Part shown: in pieces, positions 25,080-36,342 of the stretch
Layout of the letters: each line of letters starts with the position of its first letter
How positions within the stretch are numbered: position 1 is the first letter of the stretch
Assembly (NCBI RefSeq): GCF_963678635.1
Contig: NC_087070.1
Location: 41,545,831 to 41,609,830, forward strand
Direction: 5' to 3'
Length of the DNA: 64,000 nt
Source: Symsagittifera roscoffensis
Taxonomy: Eukaryota > Xenacoelomorpha > Acoela > Convolutidae
Notes under the pieces: generated by a model
Seen by the model: only the letters and a program-made list of their open reading frames with translations
The model's database searches: none
What the model was told of the DNA's origin: nothing
Program-made: the position numbers and the translations under genes

Positions 25080-26257
25080 GAAGTAACAACGGGGAATAGT
25101 CTATTGCCCTAAGAGAGAGAGACTGGAGTGCCACTCGAGAAAAATTATCTCTTATGTCTTCCGGCAATTCATCGTCCCATTTTTGGCCACAGATTTTCCA
25201 ATAATCTTTAAGGTAAAAGACGGGCTCTAACTGTGTATGGAGCTACTAACCAAACAGGGTCAAACACAGATGGGACAAAACTCAAGACCCAGGACTTGTG
25301 ATGACTGTTCGGCACCGTTACAAATTTCTTTGATGGGTAAAAACGAGATTTCGCAACCCTCGGGGTTCATTGCTGAAGTGATTTCATCAGCATTACTGAC
25401 AAATTTAGTCAAATTAAATCCTCCAACTTTAGTTTAAAAAAACCAAATTGCGACTAATTTTAATTGCATGGGTAACGTTCTCGAACGAATCCAAGTAATC
25501 GTCCATGTAAAATTTTTCATTTATGACTGAGGCGGCCTCAGGGTATGTGGACATATTACCAGTTGCTGTTTTTTGCCAAGGACTTATTTAAGGATGTGCC
25601 GTGAAACCTAAAAGCCCCATTAAAGAATGGGCGCACCTTACGCGGCTTATTCGGATTTACAACGGGATGGTGCGGAAGATACTACTCGCGATCGGAACGC
25701 TTACATGAATCTGCCTTTTCTAATGTCCTCTCTAATTCTGTCTGAGTATCTTTCGCGCAGTTCAGGGTCTTTTTTTAAAATTTTCTCCAAATTTTAAATT
25801 GGGCGAGTGACGAGTAATAGTTGTTTGGTAGACTGACCTTACTATCAATCCAAAGCAGCGGCACAATGTATCTTTCGCCATTGTGAACGGTTTCAGAATT
25901 TAGGACGGATTAAGCATGTTTATCCGCGGCAGAACGGGAATCGACTTGTTTGAAAGCACCATAAGATTCCAACTCGTACCAGGATTTTATCTGGTCGGCC
26001 AGAGAAGAATCTTCAACTACACACTTGAAACAGGAAGAAGTAGAATTAACGGACGGCAGCAACGGACCACTTATGACCCAACCTATCGGTAGGCGAACGG
26101 AACACGGTCAGTTTTTATCATCTCCCAAGATGAAATCAATGGGTCTAACGGCGTGATAGTCTTGTCCTATAATAACTTCAACGTCCTCATAAATATATTG
26201 AGTGGGCTTAATAGGTGCTAATTGTGGATATTTAATCTGCAAATCAGCAATATTGAT
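25080..26257 (-). pseudogene. BEL/Pao reverse transcriptase region
   Basis: Frame-by-frame reading on the minus strand shows Pao landmarks in order: a protease/RT linker (IGQDYHAVRPIDF and RLPIGWVISGPLLP), then ADQIKSWYELESYGAFKQVD, then NPNKPRKVR. The catalytic FYMDDYLDSFENVTHAI motif lies at about 25460-25515, and GGFNLTKFVSNADE follows. The region is broken and is not one open frame. Confidence 0.85.
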
Positions 26258-28723
26258 TCATTGGGAACCAATCCGAATATTGTCTTTAGCATATGCACAC
26301 AGAGGGAATACGAAATCACTATTACTCGGCTCGGAGCAAACTGTTAACTTGACCCCCTGAGTCTCAACGACGGTGGTTGAATTGAAACCAATAAATGACA
26401 AGTTAACGGGCTCCCCTACTAAGCCGAGACGGTTAACGAGTGACGAAGACACCCAAGAGTGAGTCGATGCACTATCACAAAGAACCAACGTCAGGAGACT
26501 GGTTACATCCGAGGATACACCATGTGTTGCAATTGGCAACAACCCTTTAGACGATTCAATGTCATGTACATCACTAACAGCGGCATGGGTGGAAGTGTTT
26601 GTATTCTCCTTGGATTTGTTTGTTCGAGCCTTATTCGAGACATTCAAATTTTCCTTCTGAGGAAATATTTTCTCGGCTCCATGGAGCAAGACATTATGTG
26701 TGCTATCGCACTCTGGCTTCCGGCATTTTTAGCTCTAGAACATTGCCGGAAACTATGATTGCCATTGAGGCGAGCGAAGCAAAGTTTTTGTTCAGCTACG
26801 TATTTTGCTCGCTGAGTAGCATTTTTTTCCTTAAAAACAGCACAGCTCCACAATGCATGACTACCCTTACACAAAACGCACTGCGGAAACTTAGGTTATC
26901 CTGAGCCTTACTAGTTACCTGGCTATTGGCTGCAAAAACTTTGGTTGTTTTTGGTATAACTGGTTCCTCGTTTTTTGCCTTAGAGTTGATTACACATAAT
27001 CTTTCATGCCCCTCGGCTTTTTCTTTCAACCAGTTATTAAAGTCTAAGAGTGTTGGGCGCTGCCAATTATGCCTTACAATATGCATTGACCAAGCTTGCT
27101 CGAGGTTAGGCGGAAGTTTACTAACAGCTTGTTTCAACAGGTTAACACTCTTTAGATCATCGTTGAATGACAATGATTTGAAAACTGCTACGAGGCCAGA
27201 TATGGCAGAGGAGAAACTAATGACATTTTCCCAATTGTGCATCTTAAGTGGAGGAAACGTATTCAGCTTATCAAGATGCGCACCAACAATAGCGTGTGGT
27301 TGCCCAAACTTCCGTTGTAAGGTGGCCAGTGCATCCTTGTACATAACGCCACTATAACTAAACTCCGCAAATCCGGTTTTTGCTTTGCCTGTGACGAGTG
27401 TTTTCAAGTATGTCAGTTTCGTATCATCTGTGAGAACAGCGGAATCAACGGCGGACTTGAACTGAACATACCATTCGTGCCAGTTAAACGGGTTGCCGTC
27501 AAACTGGGCTAACTTCCACTCAGGAAGATGATCTTTGCTGCTATGCAATAAAATATCCGCCAATTCATGAGCGGAGAGAGGTCGATACGATGAACAACCT
27601 TGGTTCGGATAAGCAGAAGACGGTGTGTAGTCTTCATTGACTGGCTGGTAACCGGTATTAGTATAATTGGCAAAACGTGGAACACAATGGGGATGAACTG
27701 GTGGAAAATTAAATTACACAGTCCCACCACTAGTATACGGGGAGGCGGTGTTACAAGGTGGGACAACAGTTGTCACATTAGAAAAACTGTTTCCAGCATT
27801 ACAACAGCAGGCGTGACGATTGGAGTTGTAGCTGCCAATCGCCATAAATTTGCATCACTTGTGTAGTAATCGTTGATTTTAATTGACACAGTATGCGGTA
27901 CAGAGGGACTTTTTTGCTGCGTCTGAACTGGCGCTGCATGGCAATTAGGTGCCGAAAAGAAAACCGGCGGTGGGTTTACTCCGGAAGATGGGAAGCCACC
28001 ACTAGCAAATGCAGGTGACAAAGAAACAAAACCTGAACCGGGTTGTGCCGGTAACAATGGGACAGGTAATGATTCCGGTTGCCCGATGGCAAAACTACCA
28101 TTAGTTATGTTTGAACTCATGGTCTGTAAAGAACAGCAGACGGTGGTGGTAACACGTGTGCACTAGAATGCATATTGTTAACTGCGGATGAAACAGATGG
28201 AACAGAAGCTTGTAATGGTAAAAGGCTTGCACTGCCAAATTGAGACATAGCCCGATGTCAATGACTTTGGATTCTAGGGTCACTCAAGGCAGTGTGCTCA
28301 TGGTTATGACTATAACTTGTGTTTTTTGAATGAGCGAGGTGTGCAGAAGTCGTCGGTACTGACGAAATTGGTACAGTAGTGAAGGCGCACAGGAGGTGCT
28401 TGTGAACTAACAGAGTCTACCCAATCATTAGTCCGATCGGTTGCTACTTTTGAAATAGGTTGAATTACTCCTGTCGGGTTACTTTTCACTACCTTCTCGC
28501 TAACCTCAGATGAACTGTCCTCAAGTTCAAACGCTATCATTTCGATTTCAATTAGTTGCTTTTTATGACTTTCAGGCAATTGCTCTAGTTCCAACTGACT
28601 TTGTTCGAACTTAAGACGGTTCTCTTGCTCTTTAAGTCTTATAGATACCTTATAACGCCTTTCCAGCTCCTCGTGGCGTCATTTTACCAAAGTTTACTCA
28701 TGCCGTTTCTCACTTGAGGACAT
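26258..28723 (-). pseudogene. BEL/Pao gag and protease region
   Basis: Reading 5' to 3' on the minus strand: an N-terminal Glu/Lys/Leu-rich, coiled-coil-like part (ELEQLPESHKKQLIEIEM, about 28530-28590) and a low-complexity Pro/Ser-rich part. The DUF1759-type capsid region is at 26796-27563 (QFDGNPFNWHEWYVQFKSAV ... LTYLKTLVTGKA). A Pao-type zinc region follows (CKGSHALWSC ... CFARLNGNHSFRQC). The DUF1758-type aspartic protease region is at 26258-26689 (LCDSASTHSWVSSSLVNRLGL). It is a fossil with several breaks. Confidence 0.9.
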
Positions 28724-29066
28724 AGTGTGAACAGTCGAGGTTCCGTCTACAGTATACGATCGAACAAATGTTTGTCCTATACCATAATAACAAATTGACC
28801 AGTTGCTCACTACTCAGCTTGCGGTTATTGTTGCTGCAGTGCCTACTTATCGAGTTATTAATGGCGTCGTGCCAAATTACAAGGTCGTTACGGTGAGACA
28901 AGTAGTGATGAAGGTAGTACCGTATTGTTTTCTGAGAGTCCCTAGCGTTTAAGTTCAAACTTAAATCTGGCTTTGTAAAGCAAGCAACTTTGACGCGCTT
29001 CTGGGACGGAGCAGGAAATTTTCGAAGTGCGTGATCCAAGGAACTAGCTCCTAGAACGAACACCAT
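28710..29066 (-). CDS. Extra ORF upstream of gag in the BEL/Pao element (uncharacterised, SGNH-like?)
   Basis: A 118-residue open frame on the element's strand, between the leader and gag. Its end overlaps the apparent gag start by a few bases (shared at about 28710-28723). I do not recognise a named family with certainty. Visible features are an N-terminal VFVLGASSLDHAL, a middle KVACFTKPDLSLNLN, a charged DLVIWHDAINNSIS block and CSIVYCRRN. The order (a strand ending near G-x-S, then an Asn block, then WHD..NN) resembles SGNH-hydrolase-like folds. It could be an element gene (ORF0) or captured host sequence. Function is unknown; whether the frame is whole is unclear. Confidence 0.5.
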   Translation of the reverse strand: MVFVLGASSLDHALRKFPAPSQKRVKVACFTKPDLSLNLNARDSQKTIRYYLHHYLSHRNDLVIWHDAINNSISRHCSNNNRKLSSEQLVNLLLWYRTNICSIVYCRRNLDCSHYVLK

Positions 29067-30057
29067 ACACTTAAGGGACCTATGCGATGGCTACGTTACG
29101 CTTAAGTACCAATGGGGTTGGAAAAATAAGTAGGTCGGTTGAACTCCAACAACACACACGGAGTAAACCTGAGGATGAAAGAGTTCAACTTAACTCACTC
29201 AATATCACCGAACCTGGCCACTTAACAAAGTCTCGCAACGAAGTCAATAATCGGACGGGCTGAAACGGCTTCGATTTACTTGAAGCGAACTGGCTTTCAG
29301 TTTCACCAATGGAGGGTGGCGGATCAGGCAAATTGGTTAAGTTCCAACAACACACGCGGAAAAAACCTGAAGATGAAAAAACTCAACTTAATTTGTCTGA
29401 TTTTTTGCTACCAGACCACTTACAATAAAGATGGTGTCAAGTTACAGCACGGTTTCGCAGAATTCTGGGGACTTTTTTAGGATTTTTTGGCAATTTTTTT
29501 TCTACTTTTTTCGCAAAATTTTTCGGAGAATTTTGGTCTTCAGGTTCGAGTCGTAAAACAACCCAAAATCTAGTGCAGTACTTCGTGTCTATGATCCGAT
29601 TTCACGGATAAATATTCCGTTCACATTCATCCAAAATTTTTTGGTATCGAGAAAAAATGTCAAGCAAACTGTCTAAGTACCGATTGTACGATATTTCAGT
29701 TCAACGGAACTGTCCAAAAATTTTGGTTATTGAGAAAAATTACCGGGTGCTTGCTTGCGGAAATTTTCTTAGTATATAGTACATCGTATGTAAATTTAAA
29801 GCACGAATGGAGAGTTTTAAAAGTTTTGGAAACTTCTTACAGTTTTTAATTGCAGATAGGCGACAACGGGAAAATCTCCAAAACTTCGGGTGTCGAGAAA
29901 AACACAATTCAAAGGTCCAAAAGTCAACAATCAGGACACCTGAACAGGCCTCTCTTCCACCAATCTGCTCTTTCGCCTGTCTGCTCTGTCGTCTGTCGGC
30001 TTACAGGCCAATCAATCGGTTCTAGTTGGTGTACGTAGGTCGGTCTACGTCTAAGTT
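29067..30057. other. BEL/Pao leader region, mostly unrecognised
   Basis: About 1 kb between the extra ORF and the MCM2 fragment. It has no recognisable domain. A stretch at 29830-30010 is less A/T-rich and begins after a splice-acceptor-like TTTTTAATTGCAG on the plus strand, so it may be further captured sequence, but nothing identifies it. Confidence 0.4.
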
Positions 30058-30521
30058 TCTTTGGCAAGTCGAGGACCTTTTGAGATCAATGTGGAGGAAA
30101 CGCTTTACAGAAACTATCAGAAAATAACAATTCAAGAGTGCCCAGGTAAGGTCGCTGCAGGTAGTTTGCCAAGATCAAAAGATGTTATTCTTTTGGCAGA
30201 TCTCTGTGATACGTGTAAGCCAGGAGATGAAATCGACTTGACTGGGATCTACCACAATAGCCCCGATAGCTCGCTTAATAGTTTGCACGGGTTTCCTAAT
30301 TTCAGAATTGTAATTGAAGCAAATACAATTTAAAAGCAGGACGAATTATCCAACTTCGCACGGTTGACGGAAAAGGATATAGCCGAAATCATTGCACTGT
30401 CGAAAGATCCGCAGGTGGGTGAAAGAGTTTTCGAATCGATTGCTCCGTCAATTTATGGATACATGGATATAAAACGGGCAATTACTTTGGCATTATTCGG
30501 CGGTCAGCCCAAAAATCCAGG
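30058..30521 (+). pseudogene. MCM2: MCM2 fragment captured inside the BEL/Pao element
   Basis: One plus-strand frame, antisense to the element, reads as the MCM2 subunit of the replicative MCM2-7 helicase. The part is between its zinc-binding domain and its Walker A motif. Diagnostic blocks are [48 protein letters not shown] and, after a short linker, SIAPSIYGYMDIKRA and ALFGGQPKNPG. The frame holds across ~154 codons with one in-frame stop after EANTI. The similarity ends at CCAG followed by GTGAGAAGT, a good splice donor. On the left it begins after TTTCTTTGGCAAG, a weaker acceptor. That is what a single genomic exon would look like. Walker A and all ATPase motifs are absent, so it cannot encode a helicase. 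Confidence 0.9.
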
Positions 30522-30531
30522 TGAGAAGTGT

Positions 30532-30547
30532 CTCTTTTGGGGCGCCA
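30532..30547 (-). other. Primer-binding site of the BEL/Pao element
   Basis: On the element's strand, three bases after the 5' LTR end (GGGCACA) comes TGGCGCCCCAAAAGAG. The TGG start complements a tRNA 3' CCA. The first eight bases equal the well-known lysine-tRNA primer site of lentiviruses. A tRNA-Lys primer is therefore likely but not proven. Confidence 0.7.
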
Positions 30548-30550
30548 AAA

Positions 30551-31006
30551 TGTGCCCGCTCTAATCTCCAAACGAAAATAATTGAATCCAAATCCGTAAA
30601 TTAATAAGAGATATTTCTCGGTAAATAACTCAGGCAATAGATAAATTTCGGCATTTTCTATCGATCATAACATCATATAACCTTTTTATCATGTGCCGCG
30701 AAAACGGTACAAATTGGCGCAAGCTAGCCACAAGAACCGGTAATAATGTCCTTGAGATAAATTGCTCTTTTTGGCGGTCAGCCTTAATCAAGGCTGAACC
30801 GAACTAGAACAAAAAAAAAACAGTTAAAATAGGATATAACACCCGTTTTTAGTATATTAATACATGGGCAAGTGGGGGACTCCAACCTCCGTCAACTGTT
30901 ATGTCACACATATAATCGGCGTTACGTTACTTTGTCTTAGTCCGCTTGGCCATCTGCTCTTGTTTTATATGCATGTATACTCTTTTTTCATATTTGCGTT
31001 GCAACA
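30551..31006 (-). repeat. BEL/Pao 5' LTR
   Basis: 456 bases, the partner of 22604-23056. The end (plus strand) GCGTTGCAACA abuts CTTAAAGTTTTC, which continues the interrupted family B repeat. Confidence 0.95.
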
Positions 31007-31117
31007 CTTAAAGTTTTCTTAACGTTTTCTGTATTTATGGAACTGTACGAAATTGTATGATGAGCATTTTTTATATATGATAGTTGTAGGACAAGGATTT
31101 TTGGTCAACCCGGGTTA
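31007..31117 (+). repeat. Family B repeat copy 2, right part
   Basis: It continues family B after the BEL/Pao insertion: ATTGTATGATGAGCATTTTTT, then AGGACAAGGATTTTTGGTCAACCCGGGTT, matching 56290-56375. Together with 21786-22603 it makes one repeat of ~930 bases. Confidence 0.85.
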
Positions 31118-32322
31118 TGATATCGGATTTTGAAAAAATTATCGATTTCCTCTGCTATAATGTATAAACTAAGGAATGCGCCCAGAAAACAGTTAAAACT
31201 TACTTTTTATTATTTTACGACTATTATAAAAATTTTGTAAAAACTAAAACAATAGGATATCTCACAAAAAAAATTAAAAATCTGTTTCTCGGGCTTGAAT
31301 CAGTACTTCAAATTTTTGTCTGCTAGCAACTATGCAGAGGGCCAATGAAACAAAATTTAAATATAATTATCAGAGGCAATCATAGTTGTCAGCAACATGC
31401 TATTTAATTAAGAGAAATGGATTTAAAAACATAAAGAACAATTACATAGATATTATTGAGAATATAAATGATGATTGAACAACTTTCTTTGTAGTTAAAT
31501 GGGTGGGCTTTTATTCTATTTATTGCATTTTTTCTAATTCGTTGTCAGCCGGTTGTCTGTACTTCGCGATCTGTGTTTTGTTTTTACTCGACTTTATCAT
31601 AATTGTCCAATAGTATCTAACTACAAAAATGTGAAAAAAAAATTTAAAGATAGTACTGAAACAGGATCAGAATCGAACTATTGGTAAACTTTTCAACGTG
31701 TGAATTATTGGCGGCTGAACAAATTCAGAGAAGGAAAAATCTTATTTTTTTTTCTCTTCCAAATCTTGTTTTAACAATTCAAAAAAAAAAAACACTTTTT
31801 ATGCACTCTTACATAAAAAAGATTTGTTTGAATTGTTAAAACAATATTTAGAAAAAAATGAGATTTTTTCTTCTCTGAACTTGTTGCAAGACCAAATCAA
31901 AAAAAAATGCCGACTTTTGGAAAAAATAGAAATTTGCCAGGGTACTTTTTTCCTTTCAACCAAGATTTGTTTGTTTTTAACTGGCGTTTTTGACAAAATT
32001 ATTTTACACAGTCTAAAAGGTTTCGTTGTTTGAAGCTGAAAAGTAAAATAAGTTGCTTGTGATCAATTTCGGTAAAACTTGATTTTTGGGTGTGGCTATT
32101 TTATTCATTTTGGTATATATAACGCTAACTTTTTTTATATAATAAAACTGTTGGAATGAATTGTTATAAAATGAATAATGAGGGGGACAAATGTTTTTTG
32201 ATTAGAAAACGAGACGCTGAATACATCTTTTTGTTCTTTATTTTAGAATGTGTGGGATACAATGAAAAAAAGACTTTTTTTCCATTTTTTCATATTAAAA
32301 TCATTTTTAATTGGCCTTATAC
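31118..32322. other. Gene-poor DNA with a ~165-bp inverted repeat
   Basis: No gene recognised. At about 31716-31883 two arms of ~65 bases face each other (AATTCAGAGAAGGAAAAATC and TTTTTTCTTCTCTGAACTTG, with GTTTTAACAATTC and GAATTGTTAAAAC nearer the centre). It may be a small foldback element. Confidence 0.5.
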
Positions 32323-32672
32323 CAGGTCCGGATTCGACCTCCTGTCGACCCAAAGGTTCCTCCTTTGTACTGTTTTCAGATATCCATTTTTGGCAGCCGG
32401 ACTCTAATTTTTTTCTAAAGGCGCCTCTGGCGCCTATATCTTTTAATTTTGAGGGGTAAGCGCACGCAGAAAAACGAAATTTTTCGGTCAAAGTTTACCG
32501 AAAAATGCCTAAAAATGCTGATTTTTTAGTTTTTCAAAGTTTTGCCAGCGTCGCACAAATTTCGGCCAAAACAGCATCTTTTTAGAGCTTGGGACGAGCT
32601 CAGAAAATCAATTTGGTGGACCTAAAAAAAGTTTATGAAAATTCACCACCCCCCCCCCCACCCTCTGACATT

Positions 32673-32996
32673 TGCCGAGATTTTAGAGTGAAAACTTGGT
32701 TGATCTACATTAAGTAAATTTTTTTTTTGAATAAAATAATTACTTACTTGAATCAATTGAGTTGCTTAGTTTCAATTTTTTCTTGAGTTCAGAATTTTAT
32801 CCTGAAAACACAATGACGATGAAAGAGAAAAAAGGACATTTAACAAACGATGTAGATAGCAAAGAGTGAGCACGCACAGCGTGGTATTTTGTATAGGTTT
32901 GAACTATGACCTTGGTTAATGAAATTAACATGAATCTACAGCAAGACTGCAAAAGGACAAGTTGAATAATGAGGTACCGAAGGTCGCCTCACGACA
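32673..32996 (-). repeat. Gypsy 3' LTR
   Basis: It aligns with 37971-38293. Shared blocks include GAGTTCAGAATTTTATCCTG, GCAAAGAGTGAGCACGCACA and AACTATGACCTTGGTTAATG. Just inside, on the element's strand, CCCGCGGGGAA precedes the LTR and may be the polypurine tract. Confidence 0.92.
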
Positions 32997-33149
32997 TTCC
33001 CCGCGGGAGAAAAAATTTTGGCGAACAGACCAAAATTTAGAAAAATAAAACAACTGCAACCAGACGAGCATAAGATTGATAGCCCCTTATCCCACACAAA
33101 TGCTTTACAGCAGAACAAAAGGAACAAGATATATCTGCGAAACTTTTTT

Positions 33150-34330
33150 TGAGAGTTTAGCAGAGTTTGATACTTGTAATATAGTCAATCCTTTTCGGGA
33201 GTTTCCTTGGCCTGAGCGAGATAGGGAGGGGACAACACCGTAGATCCCGTATGAAATCGATCCCGGGTGAGGGGTTTCCGTGGCGAGGACGAAGATCCGA
33301 GCGCCCTTTCAGAGGGCAAAGTTTTATCCTCATCGACCGATTTGACGAAATGACAGAGGGTTCACCAAAGAACTTAGTTGGTTTCTTACTGCAAAGTGAA
33401 GTCCTAACTGTCTCTGAATCGTCAACCACTGGTTGAGCGGGGAGAGATAGCGACGGATAAGATGAGTGCGTCTCTGAGGACGCGGAATGAGAAGATGAAC
33501 AGGGCCCTGTGAAGACAAAATTTCCTGCGAAGAAATAGTAATTCCCGGATTGGTAGGGCTGAGGCCAGGAAATTTTTCGAAAGAATCGGTAGTAGATGAA
33601 GAAGTGGCACAATGCGTGGTCGGCGGATGAAACGAAGTTGATGAGCTAGGAAGTTTAGCAGTAGAGACTGTAGACTGCGAGAGGCAAAATCTAGTTGTAA
33701 CTCCTGATTTGGCCCAGACAGACTAGGTAAAGATTGTGCAGTTTTGAAGGTTTTTGCGGGTTCAAGATTCTTACCAAACAAGGTGCATTCACGGCATTTT
33801 TCACATGTCTCCATAATCTGACGGTTCAAAAATGGTCACCGGAGATATTCAGAGGCCGCCATCATAGCCTCTTGTCACGGGTGGGAGCGGTGAAGGCGAG
33901 AAAGTACAGGTTGTCGGAGAGGTTCGGGTATGGCCAGTTAATTATCAATAACTACACAATTATTAACCACTGCTGCTTTGGTCCAGAATTGATCCGATAA
34001 GATCCGAGCTTATTGAATGATGTGATGTTCTTGTTGATGATAGCTCGTTTCATAGGGCGCAGAAAACGGTGCTCCTCCGTCAACTCTGCCAAAAGGTTCG
34101 CATCAAAGAGTCCAGGTAGCCCCACAATTTCTTTCTTTGAAGACGAAAGAAGAAGTTTGCCTCCATTGACAGCAAGAGCCCTAAATCTTGCGATAGTGTT
34201 GACCTTTCCAAGTTTCGACAGAGGACACCGTCTCATCGCCTCCAACAGCTGGGACTGGCCATCCTTCCGGGTCGTGGTTCTTGGCAGCTCGTTCTCGGGT
34301 CCGGTTTCGCTGAAGGATCTGATCTAGTCG
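33150..34330 (-). pseudogene. Gypsy integrase region (decayed)
   Basis: Minus-strand reading shows the integrase zinc-binding region: LHRSHP, then MMAASEYLR, then IMETCEKCRECTLFGKNLEP (about 33760-33900). A short core start, ELQLDFA, follows. The rest towards the 3' LTR is not confidently alignable by eye. Upstream, RFLRPMKRAIINKN is typical of the RNase H-integrase linker. Confidence 0.7.
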
Positions 34331-34952
34331 GGAGCTTCGGCTCAACTGTCTAGATCTCATGAGCGGACGCGGACTCGGTCGACGGAAGCTTGGGGAGTGG
34401 AGTGGAATTTTCCACGAACGTAACTAAATCAGCTTGTTCGGCTGTCGAATTGAGTAAAGTCTGGGAATCGAGCTGAGTTAGAGTAGATTTCAAGTCAGTA
34501 GTAGTTTGATTAGTGCCAGGCGGTTGATTCATGACTGTAGAATTTAGATTTGCAATTGAGGAAGGTTCAGTTTGATGACTGTTTCTTAAAGATTCAGGTC
34601 GGAGACAATTAATTTTTGAAACGTAGACTGGTCTACGATTATCAATTTGAATACCGGTTTTTGATTGGTTAATTTCCTGTGAGCATAAGCCGACGCCCTC
34701 GTTCGGTAAAGATTTTAAACAGCCTATTTGCATAACGCGATTTCATTGGCTGGAACTTTGAGCAAATTTTCCATCGCCCCCTACCGGCGAGTGACGTAAT
34801 GAATTGACAATATCATACTGGGACGAGAATTGAGCACCCTCTTGCGATTGCGGACAACATTTATTCCACAATTTAGATGAATTATAAGAGTTAAAAAACG
34901 TGAGGGCCTGATGAAAAGCCTCAATAGATTTAACAACGAAGAGTTCATCGTA

Positions 34953-35690
34953 TTACGAGGGCTCTGGAACTGACGTAGGATAACGAGATAAGTAATCGAC
35001 TATCCCCAACCTGACCCCGGGAACAAGAATAACCTCGAAATCAAACGGTAATGAGCGATCTGCCCATCGGGCGAGACGAGATTGATACAACTTATTATTA
35101 TAATTTTCATTTAAGGCCGAAATGATAGCTTTATGATCAGTCAACACTTGAAAACGAGTACCCAACAGATAGGTAAGAACATGTTCGCAGGCCCAAACAA
35201 TTGCCAACAATTCTATTTTATTGGTACTATTTTTTGCCTCCGCATTATTAAGACAACGCGAAGCAAAAACGGTTGGGGACCGAACTCCCGTTTCGATTTC
35301 TTGTTCAAGGCAAGCTCCTAAACCGTTATGACTAGCGTCACATTTTACCCTTGAGCTTTTTGAAGAATCAAAATGATAAAAACTAGGGATTTTGGTGATC
35401 ATATTGATTATATTTTTAAAGGCTATATTCTGCTCCTCTCCCCACATAAACGACTGTTTGTTACAGGCCTTTAAAGATGCCCGAAAATGAACAGTATGGG
35501 TATGTAAATCGGGTATAAACCTTTGTAAACGATTTAACGTCCCCATAAACGAGCGTAGTTGTTTCAGAGTTCGCGGAGATTTGAGTGATTGAATTGCCTC
35601 GATCTTTGAAAATTTAGGAGAGTAACCGTCCTCATAAATGTCATACCCTAACCAAGTTAGTTGGTTAACAGAGAATTTGCACTTACTCAA
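34953..35690 (-). pseudogene. Gypsy RT thumb and RNase H region
   Basis: A 245-codon frame. It has the RT C-terminal LTWLGYDIYEDG and LKQLRSFMGTLNRLQRFIP, then RNase H with VKCDASHNGLGACLEQ, TNKIELLAIVWACEH, FQVLTDHKAI and IVDYLSRYP. This is the chromovirus/Mag-like arrangement common in invertebrate Gypsy elements. Confidence 0.93.
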
Positions 35691-36221
35691 TTAAAGAGCC
35701 CAACCTTCAACATCAAGTCTTTGTATCACCTTTCCGACCAGTTCGTTATGTTCCTGGACATATCTTTTTCTAACTATCAAAATGTCATCAAGATAACAAA
35801 TGACACCTTCTATTCCTTGTAAGGTACAGTCCATTGCCTTCTGGAAATCGGTAGGCATATCAGCTAAACCATAAAACCCGGTTTTGAATCGGTACGTTCC
35901 TGTAGCCTCTCCACACAAAATATTAAAGTTGCAATGACTACTAATGAGCGATGACAATGGCAACTGACTGAACGCATACTTCAAATCCAAGGGCGTGAAC
36001 CAAACCTTTCCAGGTACTTTTCTAGTTATAATCTGCGCCGCGGAATTGATGAGTTCATGAATGTTCGGCATCTGGTACTTGTTTTTCCAGATCTGAGCAT
36101 TCAACGGCTTAGCATTAAGCGAAAGTTTGCTTGAACCATCCTTTTCTACAGTTAACACAATAGGCGCTATGAAAAAATCAGTCGTACATTTGTCCAATTT
36201 TTCAATATGACCTTGCTCCAT
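35691..36221 (-). pseudogene. Gypsy reverse transcriptase, fingers and palm
   Basis: A 176-codon frame with SSKLSLNAKPLNAQIWKNKY, VWFTPLDLKYAFSQLPL, TGFYGLADMPTDFQKAMD and the catalytic YLDDILIV at about 35775-35800. It belongs to the fossil element. Confidence 0.93.
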
Positions 36222-36342
36222 TAGAAGTTTTATTTCACTCGCAGCTCTATCATGATATGGATAGGAACTTTTCGTCCTTTAATTTGACGGGGCACCAGAG
36301 GGAATTTAAAGTTACTATAAATTTTATGATGTTTACGTCGAC

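Larger units (their letters stand above)
22604..31006 (-). mobile_element. BEL/Pao LTR retrotransposon, full length but broken
   Basis: An 8.4-kb minus-strand element with two LTRs (TGTTGC...GGGCACA). A primer-binding site lies just inside the right LTR. Gag, protease, reverse transcriptase, RNase H and integrase regions follow in the Pao order. By eye the LTRs differ at roughly two dozen positions over ~450 bases (about 94% identical), so the insertion is not recent. The flanks read CTTAT and CTTAA, an imperfect 5-base target duplication. The element lies inside a family B repeat, whose halves match up on either side. It is a fossil with several breaks across gag and pol. Two unusual cargo items lie between the LTR and gag: an extra ORF and a host MCM2 fragment. 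Confidence 0.95.
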
